Shown one piece after another: positions 12,001-24,000 of a stretch of DNA of 64,000 nt (the first letter of the stretch is position 1; each line of letters starts with the position of its first letter). The DNA is taken from the NCBI RefSeq assembly GCF_001522545.3, contig NC_031768.1, positions 9,941,403-10,005,402 of the forward strand, read 5' to 3'. The position numbers and the translations under genes are program-made. Below the pieces are notes generated by a model that saw only the letters and a list, made by a program, of their open reading frames with translations, was not told the origin of the DNA and ran no database searches. This DNA is from Parus major. Its lineage: Eukaryota > Chordata > Aves > Passeriformes > Paridae.

Positions 12001-15000
12001 CCAGATTTCCAGCCATGGGACTCATTCCCCCAAGTCTCATTAATATCACAGCTGTGGGACCTGACCACTGCTTCCAGTTCATCCTGTTTGTTTCTCCCAC
12101 ACTGTATGTTGGTGTATGAAATGTTGAGCATTTCAGAACTGCACACAAAACATATTGGTGTTTGGTAGAAATTCTGTGAATGAGCTAAATATTCAGTTGT
12201 AAAGATTTAATTATTAATTTTGGATATAGGCAAAAGCATTTTTCCACTTTTTTTCATTATTTTAAAAAGTGGGCAGCTATACCTAAAAAAAGAAAAGCAT
12301 TTATAAAATAAGCTCTTAGTTGCAGGCTTACAGTACATTATTCAAGTAAAGGCTATAAGAAAAGACATTTTTTTAACAGGAGGGCATTTTATTTGTTAGT
12401 ATGGATTCAGTCAATTTCTCTGAAAATTGGTTTTCCCAAGTGTTAGGATCACTTGGAACAGTCTGAGTTTCTGGGCATCACACAGGCTACTCTTTGATGT
12501 GAGTAGAGAATTAAAGTTGAGCACCATGAGATTTAGTATAATAACTACTTTATAAATAACAGCCCTGACATGATATTTCAAACTTGAAACTTCATGTCTA
12601 AAATCCATTCAACCAAAAAGTGTATCTTGTTCTCATGGTTGTTATGGCTTCTCATGAGAAATAACTAGATTTAAGGTATTTCACAGAATCAGCACTTTTA
12701 GCAGTGCTGTTACTTGGTCATTTTGCTTACTTTGTTAAAATAAAAGATCTTGTCAAATTATTGAGGAGAAAAAAAAAGGTTTTGTGGCTCTGAAATCATA
12801 TGCTAAAAATGGTACTTCATATTAACTTTTTGCTGTGCAAATCAATATATTTCTCAGAGTTATTGCAGAGCCAGGTATTTGATCTTGTTCTCTCGAGGTT
12901 TTGGTGTTTTCAAGAGGACCAAACAAAAAATACTTTTGATGGTGTACCATAACCATCAATAATGATTACTAATCATCAATATCAATATCATTAATTGATG
13001 GAAATGTTATTGTAGTTGTTGAAAGAAAATTGTTTTTTTCATGGCAATCATTAAGAAAAATCAGGGTGTGAGCTATTTAAAAGTTGCTCTGGTATAAGGA
13101 TTTTTATAAAATAGCTGTGAGGAAAGATATGCTTATGATTTTTGAACTAGTAATCAAAAAGGTGAAAAATATTCAATTAAATATTTTTATGATTTTAGTG
13201 TCCACTAAATGGAAAATTGTATCTGCTGATTTTTTACTGTGACATAAAACTGCTAACGCAACAAATTCAGATGGCATTCTGAAATTTTATCTTCCATATC
13301 CTAGGAAGTGAAACTTAATTTTTTTCGTTCTGGTAGAAAATACAGCTCTAATTTTAATTGTGATTTTAAGAATTCACTATTTGGATGCTACAGCTTTGAT
13401 AAAATTAAATGACTATCTCTATGCAAAATACATAAATACAAAATATATAGCATCACATAATATCTCAAATTATAAGTGACCCATAAGGGTCATTAAGTAA
13501 ATAATCAAATAAGGAAAAAGGAAGAAACTATTATCTTTTTGTCAGAATTTTCTTTTGAAGTAGATGAAAAATTAGGAACATAGCAGTAGTGTAGAGTAGC
13601 TTTCAGATGTTTATATGTAATTTATCTAATTTTTTTATTTTAATTTTGGGGCAGCTGAATAAATTGCATTTAATGTCCAGGGGTAATTAAGTCACTATAA
13701 ATATAAATTTATAAATAAATAATTAAGTCACTATTGCAGTGAAGTTTTTTATCATCAACTAAAATAAGGGAGAAGAGAATAAGATGGTTGGTGTTTTGTG
13801 TAATTTAAATACATACAGAGTAGCACATGCTACAAACACCTGGGAAACCTCAGTGGGATTTGTGCTAGTGTGTGCTAGGAATTTTATAAGGGTGGGGTTT
13901 TTTCCCACTGCAATATTTTAAAAAAGGTAAGAGCTTTGACCAGCTGTACTGATAATGTAACTTAAAAGCCAATTTTTAATTTTTTTAATTTTTTTATTTT
14001 TTTTTTTTTTAGGTAAGAGCTTTGACCAGCTGTACTGATAATGTAACTTAAAAGCCAATTTTTAATTTTTTTAATTTTTTTATTTTTTTATTTTTTGCTT
14101 TGACCACATCTTTGGCCATTGTGTTTAAGTTTCAAGTAGTTTTGTGTTGGTCATCTTAAAATTTTGAAATAGTTTAGGTTTTTGAACGTGTAGTACTAGA
14201 GATTAGAAACTGTTAGAAAACTGTAGATTAGTATTAAAATATTCTATGTTTAGATCTATTGGTTTCCCTATTCTCTCCATTTTGGTTCTATTTCAAATGG
14301 TTGTAAAATCTATTTCTGTGTGATATGCAACATATTTTAAGGCCATATGCCTGAGAGAAAAGTGAATAAGGAAAATGTTTCCATAACAAACTTGGAATGC
14401 CATAGGGAAAACATGTTTTCTCATTTAGGAAGAAAAAAGTTAACAAATGCAAAACTTCTTTGTGTTTCTTTCTCTCCAGCACTTTGGAAAACGGTGGGCA
14501 GCCATCTGTAGGTGGACAGAAGAACGGTGGGTCCTTCTGCAAGATATCCTTCGCAAATGGCAGCATTTTGCAGAAGAGCAGGTGACTTTTTAAGTTCTAA
14601 ATTGGAATGCTCTTCAAAACATTATAGGAAATATAATAATATATTACATATATAAATACATACAGGAAAGGCCTGACTTTTTCTCTCCAATTTTATTTCA
14701 GTGCCTTTTTGATGCATGGCTTACTGAGAAAGAGGATGCTGTGAGCAAAATTCATACAACTGGCTTTGGAGATCAGAATGAAATGCTGACCAATCTAAGC
14801 AAATTAGCTGTATGTATTTTTCATTCTTCTGTTTTATGTTCAGCTTCCTTAATCTGAGTCTGCATGCACAGGCTTTACCCTGCTCTCAGACTGTACAGTT
14901 TGACAGAATATCTATTTCATACTTTAGGGGATGGGCTTTTCCTCCTGTGGATGGAATAGGTTGGTCTTGCTGATAAAGGAACCACTAGATAGAGATGCTT

Positions 15001-18000
15001 TTCTTGGTTGCATCTTCAGTCAAAAGTTCATGAAATAAAACAGCATTTGGGTGTTTTAAAAATATGTATGCTTTTATAGTGAAAGTTTCTTTGTTGCTAG
15101 TGTTGATGTGCATATTGCATGTGAGACTATATATACATACATGCCAAGGAATATGGATGTGAGTACTTATCCTACAGCAAACCCTGTCATACATTCCTTG
15201 AAGTTGAAAAAGCTGAAGGCTCAAAAGTTATGAAATGTTGAAATCAGTGATGCTTTACAACTGTACCTCAACATCAGAAATGCAGTTTCATGCACAAAAC
15301 TCATCCTTTTCACCATGTTCTCCACCTCACTCTTCAGCAAATTCTCCACCATGCATGGTCTTTGTGGAAGGGATGCAGGTCTGGCTGTGCCTGTAGAGGT
15401 AAAAAACTTGTGGCAGCCTAGACTTGGCAATGGCTTTACAGCAGTAGGACCTTTGTAAAGAAAATGATATAGTATGTGCTATTTCTGTATGTAATGATGA
15501 CTGCCTAGCATTTAGGGGAAAAGAAAAAGTCATGTCTATGCTTTGGTTAAAATAGGTGAAATATTGCTTTATTAGGAACAAAACTGGTAATCTTTTCAGG
15601 CATGACTATTTCTTTATTATTAATTAGCTATTGTTAATTATTAAGTAATAAATATGGCATCTCAATTCATTATATATTGTTCATTACATTTTTTTACTGG
15701 AATACGTATCTAGGTTACAGGTAGCTAAGGCTGAATCTTACATCTTTAAAAATTAATTTAGGATTTGCATCCTTCTCATCATTCTGTATTAAAAGTAGAA
15801 ACATTCAGGCTTTGAGTTGATAAAAATACCATGATGTTTCTGAAGTTTAGTAACTATGATATTTCTAAAATGTACTCTATTTTATCCTCACATACACAAA
15901 TTTATACAGCTTAAGAAAAAACCAACTTACAGACTGATTGTTCTGTTGTAGGTGGTCCAGAATTTTTGGTGGATGTTTCTTCAATTCATAGAATGACTCA
16001 GTAGTTAATTTAAGAACCAAAAGATTGATTTTCAGCATAATCTTGAGATGCTAATTATTATACTAACACATATAGGTTTGTTTGTCCTTTCCCTTCTTAC
16101 TCCTTCTGCAACTCCTTAGGGGTTAATAAAAAATATGCACTTTGAAACAGAGACTTGGATTTTGATTAAAGATCACTTAGGATTAAGTAATCTTCTTTGT
16201 AAAGGAAGGAAAAAATGTCTCTGCCTCAGTGTATATGCTTGAAAATTCTACCAATCTGACTTGTGAGCAATCTTGAAGCTGACTTCAAGCCAGGCTTTTA
16301 ATGTGTCATGGATTAGAGACAGCTCAGGATGCTTTAGAGTACCTTCATGAAGAAAAATGTATTACAAGAAATTCAAATTTATTCCAAAAATGTGTACTTT
16401 TGTATTTCAGAAGGTTGCTAGAGGAGATAGGTACAGAGGGTTGAAATGTTTGCCACAAATTGTGAAGTAGCAGACTATTAAGGGTTTGCAAGTGTTAAAG
16501 ATAGGGCCAGTTTACCTTTCATATTGATATTGGTATTGAAAATATGATGTTAAACATTTTTATAGTATTTTCACAAGTTTCATTAATGAACTCTTATGAA
16601 GTTAAAATTATGTTAAAATTATGCTGCCAGTTTAAATTGTTAAGCATTATTGTCATGAAATAATGCAGGTCTTGCAGGAAACTGAGTGAACAACATAAAA
16701 TAGTAAATAAAATGAGTTTTCCGTAGCCCTGAACCTCAACAAGAGTCATGTCATCCTTAACAGAGCAGGTGGAGTTAATTAATTGCAATTTAATTTTTTT
16801 TACACATGAATAACTTTTGATCTTTTTAGAAAGAAGTTTCATAATGCAATAGTCTAGGTATTTAAATGGTGGTATGCTAGAAGTGTCTCTTTAGCGTCTT
16901 TGATTTCAAGCAGAAAAGTAGCTTTTACTTTTGAAATTCCCTCTATCAAGTTTCAGACCTAGTAGCAATCATTTCCAAATTCCAGTGATATGTTTTTACA
17001 TTTACACAATTCCCAATTGCTAGAAGTTTTTTGTATGACAATTTACTATTTTAGTCTTGTCTGAACCTTTGGGGATTTGTATTAATGTATCAGCCACATG
17101 TTTTTTTGCAGGGAATGGATTCTCCTCTTGGACTGACTTTTAGAAATAGGGAAAAATAGGATCAGTCCTGACCCTGACTTGCATGTCTTCTGGCATATTT
17201 TGTTTTGACATGTGTTTGAATGTAGTAGAGGAGAAGCTGTCACCAAGGATCACTCTTATAATTAGGTTTGAACTGTAAAAACAAGTCTGTGAGGGAATAA
17301 AAATGTATCTTTTCACTTAGAATAAATTTTTTTTTAACACTACAGTATCTTGATCTCTCAGTTGTCCAGTCATTTCCAGCAAGAACTTACAGCTTTTTTT
17401 TTTTTCCTGTTAGACTTTAAGAATTTTAAGTTTGATACTGTAATATGGCATAAGATCTTCCATCCTTTGTTTTCTGCCTCATATGCAGAACTTTGCCAGA
17501 TTATGGTTGTGTTCTTTAGACAGTCTCTTTTACTGGAAGGAATTTTCTGAAGCCAATTTATTAAAACATTTGGCATTGTGACTGTTGATTTGAAATTATA
17601 CAACCCTCCTACAAGGCCCTAACCATTCTGAAGTTACTGTTGTGAAATGGGTCTGTTGAGATATTGTTCACAGTAGGAAATAAACTTGACTTTTATCTCA
17701 CATTAATGCCCACGGACTGGAGACTGCTCCAGTGTGGGCTCTCCACAGGGTGATAATTTCCTTCAGAGCACATCTGCCTGTTCTGGTGTGGGGTCCTCCA
17801 CAGACTACAGTTTATTTCAATGGATTTATTCAGTATTGTATGTGAAAATTTATCTTCTTTGTCATCAGCTCTCTTCTGGGATCTTCCTTGTTTAAAGGTC
17901 AGAAAAACAGTTTAGTGGGTAGTTGCTCTACTTCTTAAAATAGTTCCCTAAAACAACTGACCTTTTTGTTTTGATTTCTTTTGTTTGTTTGTTTTTTTAA

Positions 18001-21000
18001 TTTTCCACCCAACATTTGTTCACTGACTCTATAATTTACTCTTTAATTCTTACATAAGGTGTAGGGTGAAACAGAGCATGGACTGAGCTGGAAGATGTGA
18101 TGCACTGAGAATGTAGAACTGAGGTGGAATTTTGAGGTGAAAATCCATGTATGGCAAAGGCTTGATAGATTCTTTTCATGTCTAGGCCTACATTTTATAG
18201 TCTGTAAAATGAAGTTTTCATATTTCAATTTTTTGGGTTTTTTTGGTAAAAAATACTGAAAGCTATTGCAAAGGTGTACAAGATCTACCTCTACATATTT
18301 ATAGTATATATTACATTAATATAGAGTTAAATATTTTCTTTCTTCACTTAATGTTTTTTGGGTCTTTTTTAAATATAGTAAATAAGTTAGATATTACACT
18401 ACTTTTGACTGGAATAAATTTCTTTGCAGCTGAAAACTAACTTTACAGTGGGTGGTGCTGGTTAGACTATTACAGTGAACAAAGTAAGTTTTTTGATCTT
18501 TAAGGAAAAGAAAAAAAGCAAGAACTAAAAACTTAAAACCCCCAAAATAGAACCACATTACCAAAAATATGGAAATCACTTTATAATGTTCAAATATCAG
18601 GGTTTACAGCATGTAGTTGAAGTTATGAGAGATATATTTGATAATTAATTTCATAAAGCAAACTACCATGTCTTGCCTTTCAAACTGGGAAATTACATAT
18701 TTTACAGTTATTATTATTATTTTAGGTCTCTTCTTGTACTGGAAAAAAACCTCAGAGTATATTTTTGGTTATTGTGGCCCATTGACAGGTTTTTAATGAA
18801 GAAATGTGAAAACAGAATCTCCCAGTATAGTTTTCCAGATTGACTGTAGCTGTCACAAAACCATATTAAGTTGCAGTGAGCAGTATCTTAAAAAAAAAAA
18901 AATTAACATTATTCTTTTTGTAGTGTTTCACTTCCTGCTTGTGCTGCAGGTATCTGGGATTGATGCTGAGCTCACAAGTGTGTTATACAGCTCTTGTGGG
19001 CTGGGATGATTGGAAATCAAACATTGCTCTTCAGAACTAACTAATGTTTCACAGGATGCCATTTGTTATTATTCCAGTCAGTGTATGGTGGCCTCCACAT
19101 GAGCTTTTTCTGACGCTGTAGGCGTAAAAAAAGGTCAAATATAGCAGTGCTTGAAATTTAACATGCTAAACTGGTTTGCATCTACTTTCCTCCATCTGTT
19201 AGGTCTCCTACCTCTCTGAAAAGAGATTCTTCAAAATAGTTAGCTTCTACTTTTCAGGGATAGATCAATTTGAATTTTGATATTAACTGTACCTAGCATT
19301 ACTAACTATGATGTTTCAGATCAAACCTGATGAGAAAGAGTACTGATTACAAAGACAATGAATCTTTCTTTTGCTGAATTGTATTTTTAATTACAATTTT
19401 GGACTATTATCATATACTGTAGGAAAGTATATGTAGACTAAATTCTGTTGTCTAACCACTTGTTTGATTATTCCTTTCATGCCTTGGGTATTAGAATGCA
19501 ATCCACTACTGCATAGGAAGTCCAAAATTTGGCCATGGTTAGTAGGATTAGGGTGTAGAGAATGAATGTTTAAGGAATGGAAGTCAGTGAAGTAAACCAG
19601 TTAAAGTTTTAAAAGGTAAACACAGGTAAGGGCTGGAGCTCTGGATGCCCCTTGGATCTGTAAATAGCCATTTCACAGGCAGGTTTGCATGTATAGATCT
19701 CAGGAGTATCAAGGTCCCTTGGCACAGTGTGCTTTGTGTTTTTGTGTGTTTGGGTTCTTTGTTTTGGGGGTGTTGTGCTTTTTTGTTGTTTTTTGGGGTT
19801 TTTTTGTTTGTTTGTTTTAATTTTGGGGTTTTTTATTTGTTTGTATGGTTTAATCCTTGTTTGGGATCAAATATTACTTTTCTAGGAAACTTTTTTTTCA
19901 ATATGCAGTATATAACAAAATACTTTGTAACTTTAAAGAAAGATTGTTTGACATGTTGATAAAGTTGTCAACATTGGTGCAGTTTTAAGGTTATTCCTGT
20001 AACACAAGTGTTAGCTTTTTGATTCATGTCATCACCTGAAGCCTGCTGTGAAGTTTGGAGTTTCTCCACCTGCTGTGTTATGTTGCTATGTAAGCTCTAC
20101 CAGCAGTTTTTATGGAAACAACATCATGAAATTACAGGAACTCTTACCCATTTTCAGCTCTTTCTGATATTCTCCTTATTATTTTTCTTCTAAGTTTGTT
20201 GGTTTTCTTTTTTGTGGGTGTTTTCATTTGGGTTTTTTTGATTTTTTTGTTTTGTTTTTTTTTGTATGAATGTGTGTTCTTCCTTCTGTTACTTTGTTTA
20301 ACAGATCCTAAAAGGAGATCTAGAAATGAAAAGGCAAATGATGAGTAAGCTGAAGTTGCTCAGCCAAGATCTGCTTGTAGCTGTGAAAAATAAAGCAGTG
20401 GCTCAAAAGCTGGAAAGTCGTCTTGAAAATTTTGCCCAGCGCTGGGAAAGCCTTGTGCAGAAGGTGGAGAGCAATTCTAAACAGGTTTGTAAAAAACAGT
20501 TTTATCAGTTTGTGACAATCAGATCCTTTTACAGTCAAATGCTTGAAGTAGTTCTGGTGCTGTTTGTCATCTTGTTTTAATTTTTTCCCCTGCATTATTG
20601 CTTAAGACATTTTTTATTTTTAGGACATCATAATACAACTGTAATATAGCTTTCCAGAATTTTATTTATCTCCTTCGTTTTTAATCTCTCTTTATAGTTT
20701 TGATTACTTTCTTGGGTTGTTTACTATGTTTTCAGGGATGATACAAACCATAATGAAAATACTTTTCCAGTTAATTTATTTTTAACCTGCAATAACATTA
20801 ACATTTTTTTATAGCTGTCTCTGTGAAACAACACATAGTCTGAAATTAGTTCAAGAACTGTCTACTATTTCAAGTGGAATCTTTTTTCAACATTAAAAGT
20901 TAATAAATAATTGTTATTTTACTTATGCATAAGATAGGCTTTTTATCAGGTTAAAAAGTGAGACTATAAAAAGAGAAATTTCTTGGAAAAATAAAGAAAT

Positions 21001-24000
21001 CAATCTATACCTGTAACTAAAATTTCCAATGAAAAAAATACAACTTGCTACTATTTTGATCACTTAATTAACTGTAATATATTAAATAAAAGAAATTGAG
21101 GATTTAAACCAGGTAACAAAATTCAGTGCTCTGGTGTATTAACCAAACCCATATCCAACTATTTTACCTAGACATCTTATTGGCATCTCTTTCTTACTGG
21201 ATTTAAACCCAAACCATCTCCCTTTTTTCCATTTTATTATCTTGCTAATACTGGGTTATGTTTGAGTTGTTATTGTATGACTGGTAAAAAGGAAATGGAT
21301 ATTAAGGCTTTTTAATTAGAGCTGAATGTTACAGCAGGTATCTCTGTCCTGTCCATACAGGTCTCTCACAGTTCTGGTCAGTTTGATTAAATTCCCTTTA
21401 ATGCTGCCCTTTTCTGTTGCACTCTACCAAATTATGTTTGGGTAATTAAAGAAAAGCTGCTGTACTTCATGTAGTAATCTGAATCCCTCTTAGTAACCTT
21501 GCTTTCAACTCATACTTTAATATTTTAGTTTGCTCTGTGATAGTTAGAAAAAGCAGCTGAAGTTGAAAAAATCAGTTTGAGAGAATATAAGGGAAGAAAA
21601 TGGGGGACGGGCACAATTTCACTTGGAAAAGCCATGTTGTGTATGCAGCATTTAGAGGCTGAAAATAAGATTTAATTACAGTATATTTGCTGTAGAAAAC
21701 CTTCTGTTTCAAAGCAGAGGAAAACTCCAGGGATTCATTTTTGAAATTGGGATAGCTAGGATCCCATGACTTGAAGAATTTGGTAAGTCACTCCAAATCG
21801 TTCAAGTCCTGGCAGATTGGTGATGGCTCCTAAATGAAGTTACAGGTTTTGAAAATGGAACTTAGATTACAGAAAATGAAGTGAGCAGCCCTGAGGTTGT
21901 CAACATAGATCAGCACAGCTGGGAGATGCTTTGGATTCCCAAAACAGTGTAGCTGTCCTATCATAGCAGAGCACACAGTGGATAAGCTTTTCCTCCAAGG
22001 AGAAGCTGCTGTGCTTGGGGCAGAAGTGATGTGCTGTCATGGGAATGCTGCTTCACCTTCTGGAAACATTGCACAGTCAGACCTGACTGAAGGACCAGTT
22101 CCTAAGGCACTGTTGCTCTGTTCAGATGTATCTTCTGTGAAATACTGATGGTGTACTTGTCACCCTGGGTTTCTGTCTAGGCAGGACAGATAATTTCAGT
22201 GAAGTTTTTACATGTATTCATTACAGAGCTCATTTATGTGTTTACACTGCAAGAAAAAATGCAAGATCTCACTATGTTCTCTAATAATGAGCTGAAGAGG
22301 AGGGGACTTTGAAGAGGGTGAAAACCAGAATATTTTCCACTAAAATCTATCAGAAAATGTATGTTTTATTCATCAAGCTTAGATATTGCCTTAAAAATTA
22401 ACTTTACATGGTTTAGTGGTGGACTTGGCAGAGTGAGGTCAATAGTTAAACTCAATGTTTTTAAATGTCTTTTCCAACCTACAGGATTCTATGATTAATA
22501 ATTTTGGACCCTCATAATTGCATTTTTGTCCTTAGTTATTTCCCCTCTTAATAAAGTGTCACCAAATGATTAACTTGTTAACAAAATAAGAAATTAAATG
22601 GAAGATGCAACCTCAGGCTCTGTTCAAAGATGATTCTCCAACTAGACATATAAAGTAGTTATAAATCCCAAAGGAAAAGTGTGGAAAGTAGAATGTGAGT
22701 TCTCCCACATTGGGCTGAATTAATTGCTCTTGAATTCAAGCATCTAATCAGAACACATGGCTGAAGCTCCTGTTACAAATGACTGGATGGCAAGGGTGTG
22801 TGTGAGAGAGAGAGAAATCTAAAAAGCAGTTTGTCCTCATCGTGAAAATGTCAGCTTTCCTTCACTGACCACACAGTGGAATCAAGGACAAGGACAGCTT
22901 GCTTAGGCTAGGTGAGGAGCTTCCAGAAGCTCTAAAAGCAGTTTTGCTGAGTACATTATGCTCCACTATATTGTACTGGAAAATCTTTCCAAACTAAGGA
23001 AAACACTATTCCTCATCTGAACTTCCCCACTCACAGAGATAAATTTCATCAAAGAACAGATGACAGCTCCAAAAGTGAGTGTAAAGGAAAATTATGAGTT
23101 TATCAGGACAGAGGGCATTTCCAAAGACAGTAATAAATGTTGGCATTAAAGGAAGGCTGCTGTATAAATGAGAAATAAAATGTCATAAAACTACTGAAGT
23201 GCTATACACACATTGTACATATGTTTGCCTATAGATGATGAAAAAGATTTGAATCTGTCTGCTTGGAAAAGAGATGACTTTTAACATGTTTTGAAGATGG
23301 GCTTGATGTGAAATTGCAGGCAAGCATTGTATTTTGAAAGCCTTTTAAAATGCAGTCTTGTGAGTCACCTTAGCCCTTTACATATGATTTTCTAGTGGGT
23401 TAAAGCTCTAGTCTATATTGCCCCTTCTCAGAATCCCATTTGCTATTCAGGGACTGAGAGGGATGAAGAAAATACAGAGTTATTATTTTCACCATCCTTG
23501 AATAATACATGAAACACACCACTTTGGTGATTAAAATATGTTTGGATTTTTGGGTTTATTTTGGTTCTTTTTTTTTTGGTTTTTTTTGGGGGGGGGGTTA
23601 TTTTTCTTTTGTTTGGGTTTTTTGTGGGGTTGTTTTGTTTTTGTTTGGTTGGGGCTTTTATTGGTTTTGGGGTATTTTTGTGTTTGTTTGCTTGTTTTGC
23701 TTTTCCTTTTTTTTTTTTTTTTACCAGGTAAGCCAATAAAAATTACCTCTTTTTTGTTATTACTAATATTTCTAACAATTGTGCTTTTCACACTAAAGTG
23801 TATGCAGTTTAAATGTGAACCAGCTCCATCTTGCACAGTAAGGCTGCAGTCTACCTTTTATCCTTACCCTGTCTCTAATTAGAATAATTATAAACTTCAA
23901 TTTTGCATCTCCATTCTCCTTTTGAAGAACACAGTATTTAACCTCCACTCCTGTTGATTAAGAATGAAAAATAGTTTTTTATTGTTTTCACATTCAAATC

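Larger units (their letters stand above)
8577..14479 (+). other. DMD: DMD intron 13 (5903 bp)
   Basis: Contains an ATA-rich microsatellite (10239-10266), an antisense CR1 ORF2 fragment (11750-12125), an imperfect inverted repeat (12953-13001), and an 86-bp tandem duplication (13926-14097) that creates a candidate recursive splice site. The remaining sequence is AT-rich with nothing else recognisable. Confidence 0.9.
14810..20304 (+). other. DMD: DMD intron 15 (5495 bp)
   Basis: AT-rich intron. It holds an avian-type interspersed repeat fragment (17701-17815) and two G/T-rich tracts (19735-19860 and 20199-20267), the second about 40 nt before exon 16. Nothing else recognisable was found. Confidence 0.9.

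Noticed and set aside
11813..12148. A 111-codon minus-strand frame as a host gene
   Set aside because: Its content is a frame-shifted CR1 endonuclease remnant; the apparent start lies in the wrong frame for half of it.
18930..18956. CTTCCTGCTTGTGCTGCAG|GTATCT as another recursive splice site
   Set aside because: The acceptor half is good, but GTATCT is a poor donor. Similar half-matches at 27046, 28883, 33277 and 51072 suggest background frequency.
23443..23882. Overlapping lysine/asparagine- and phenylalanine/glycine-rich frames on both strands
   Set aside because: Produced by the G/T-rich low-complexity tract; no coding signature.
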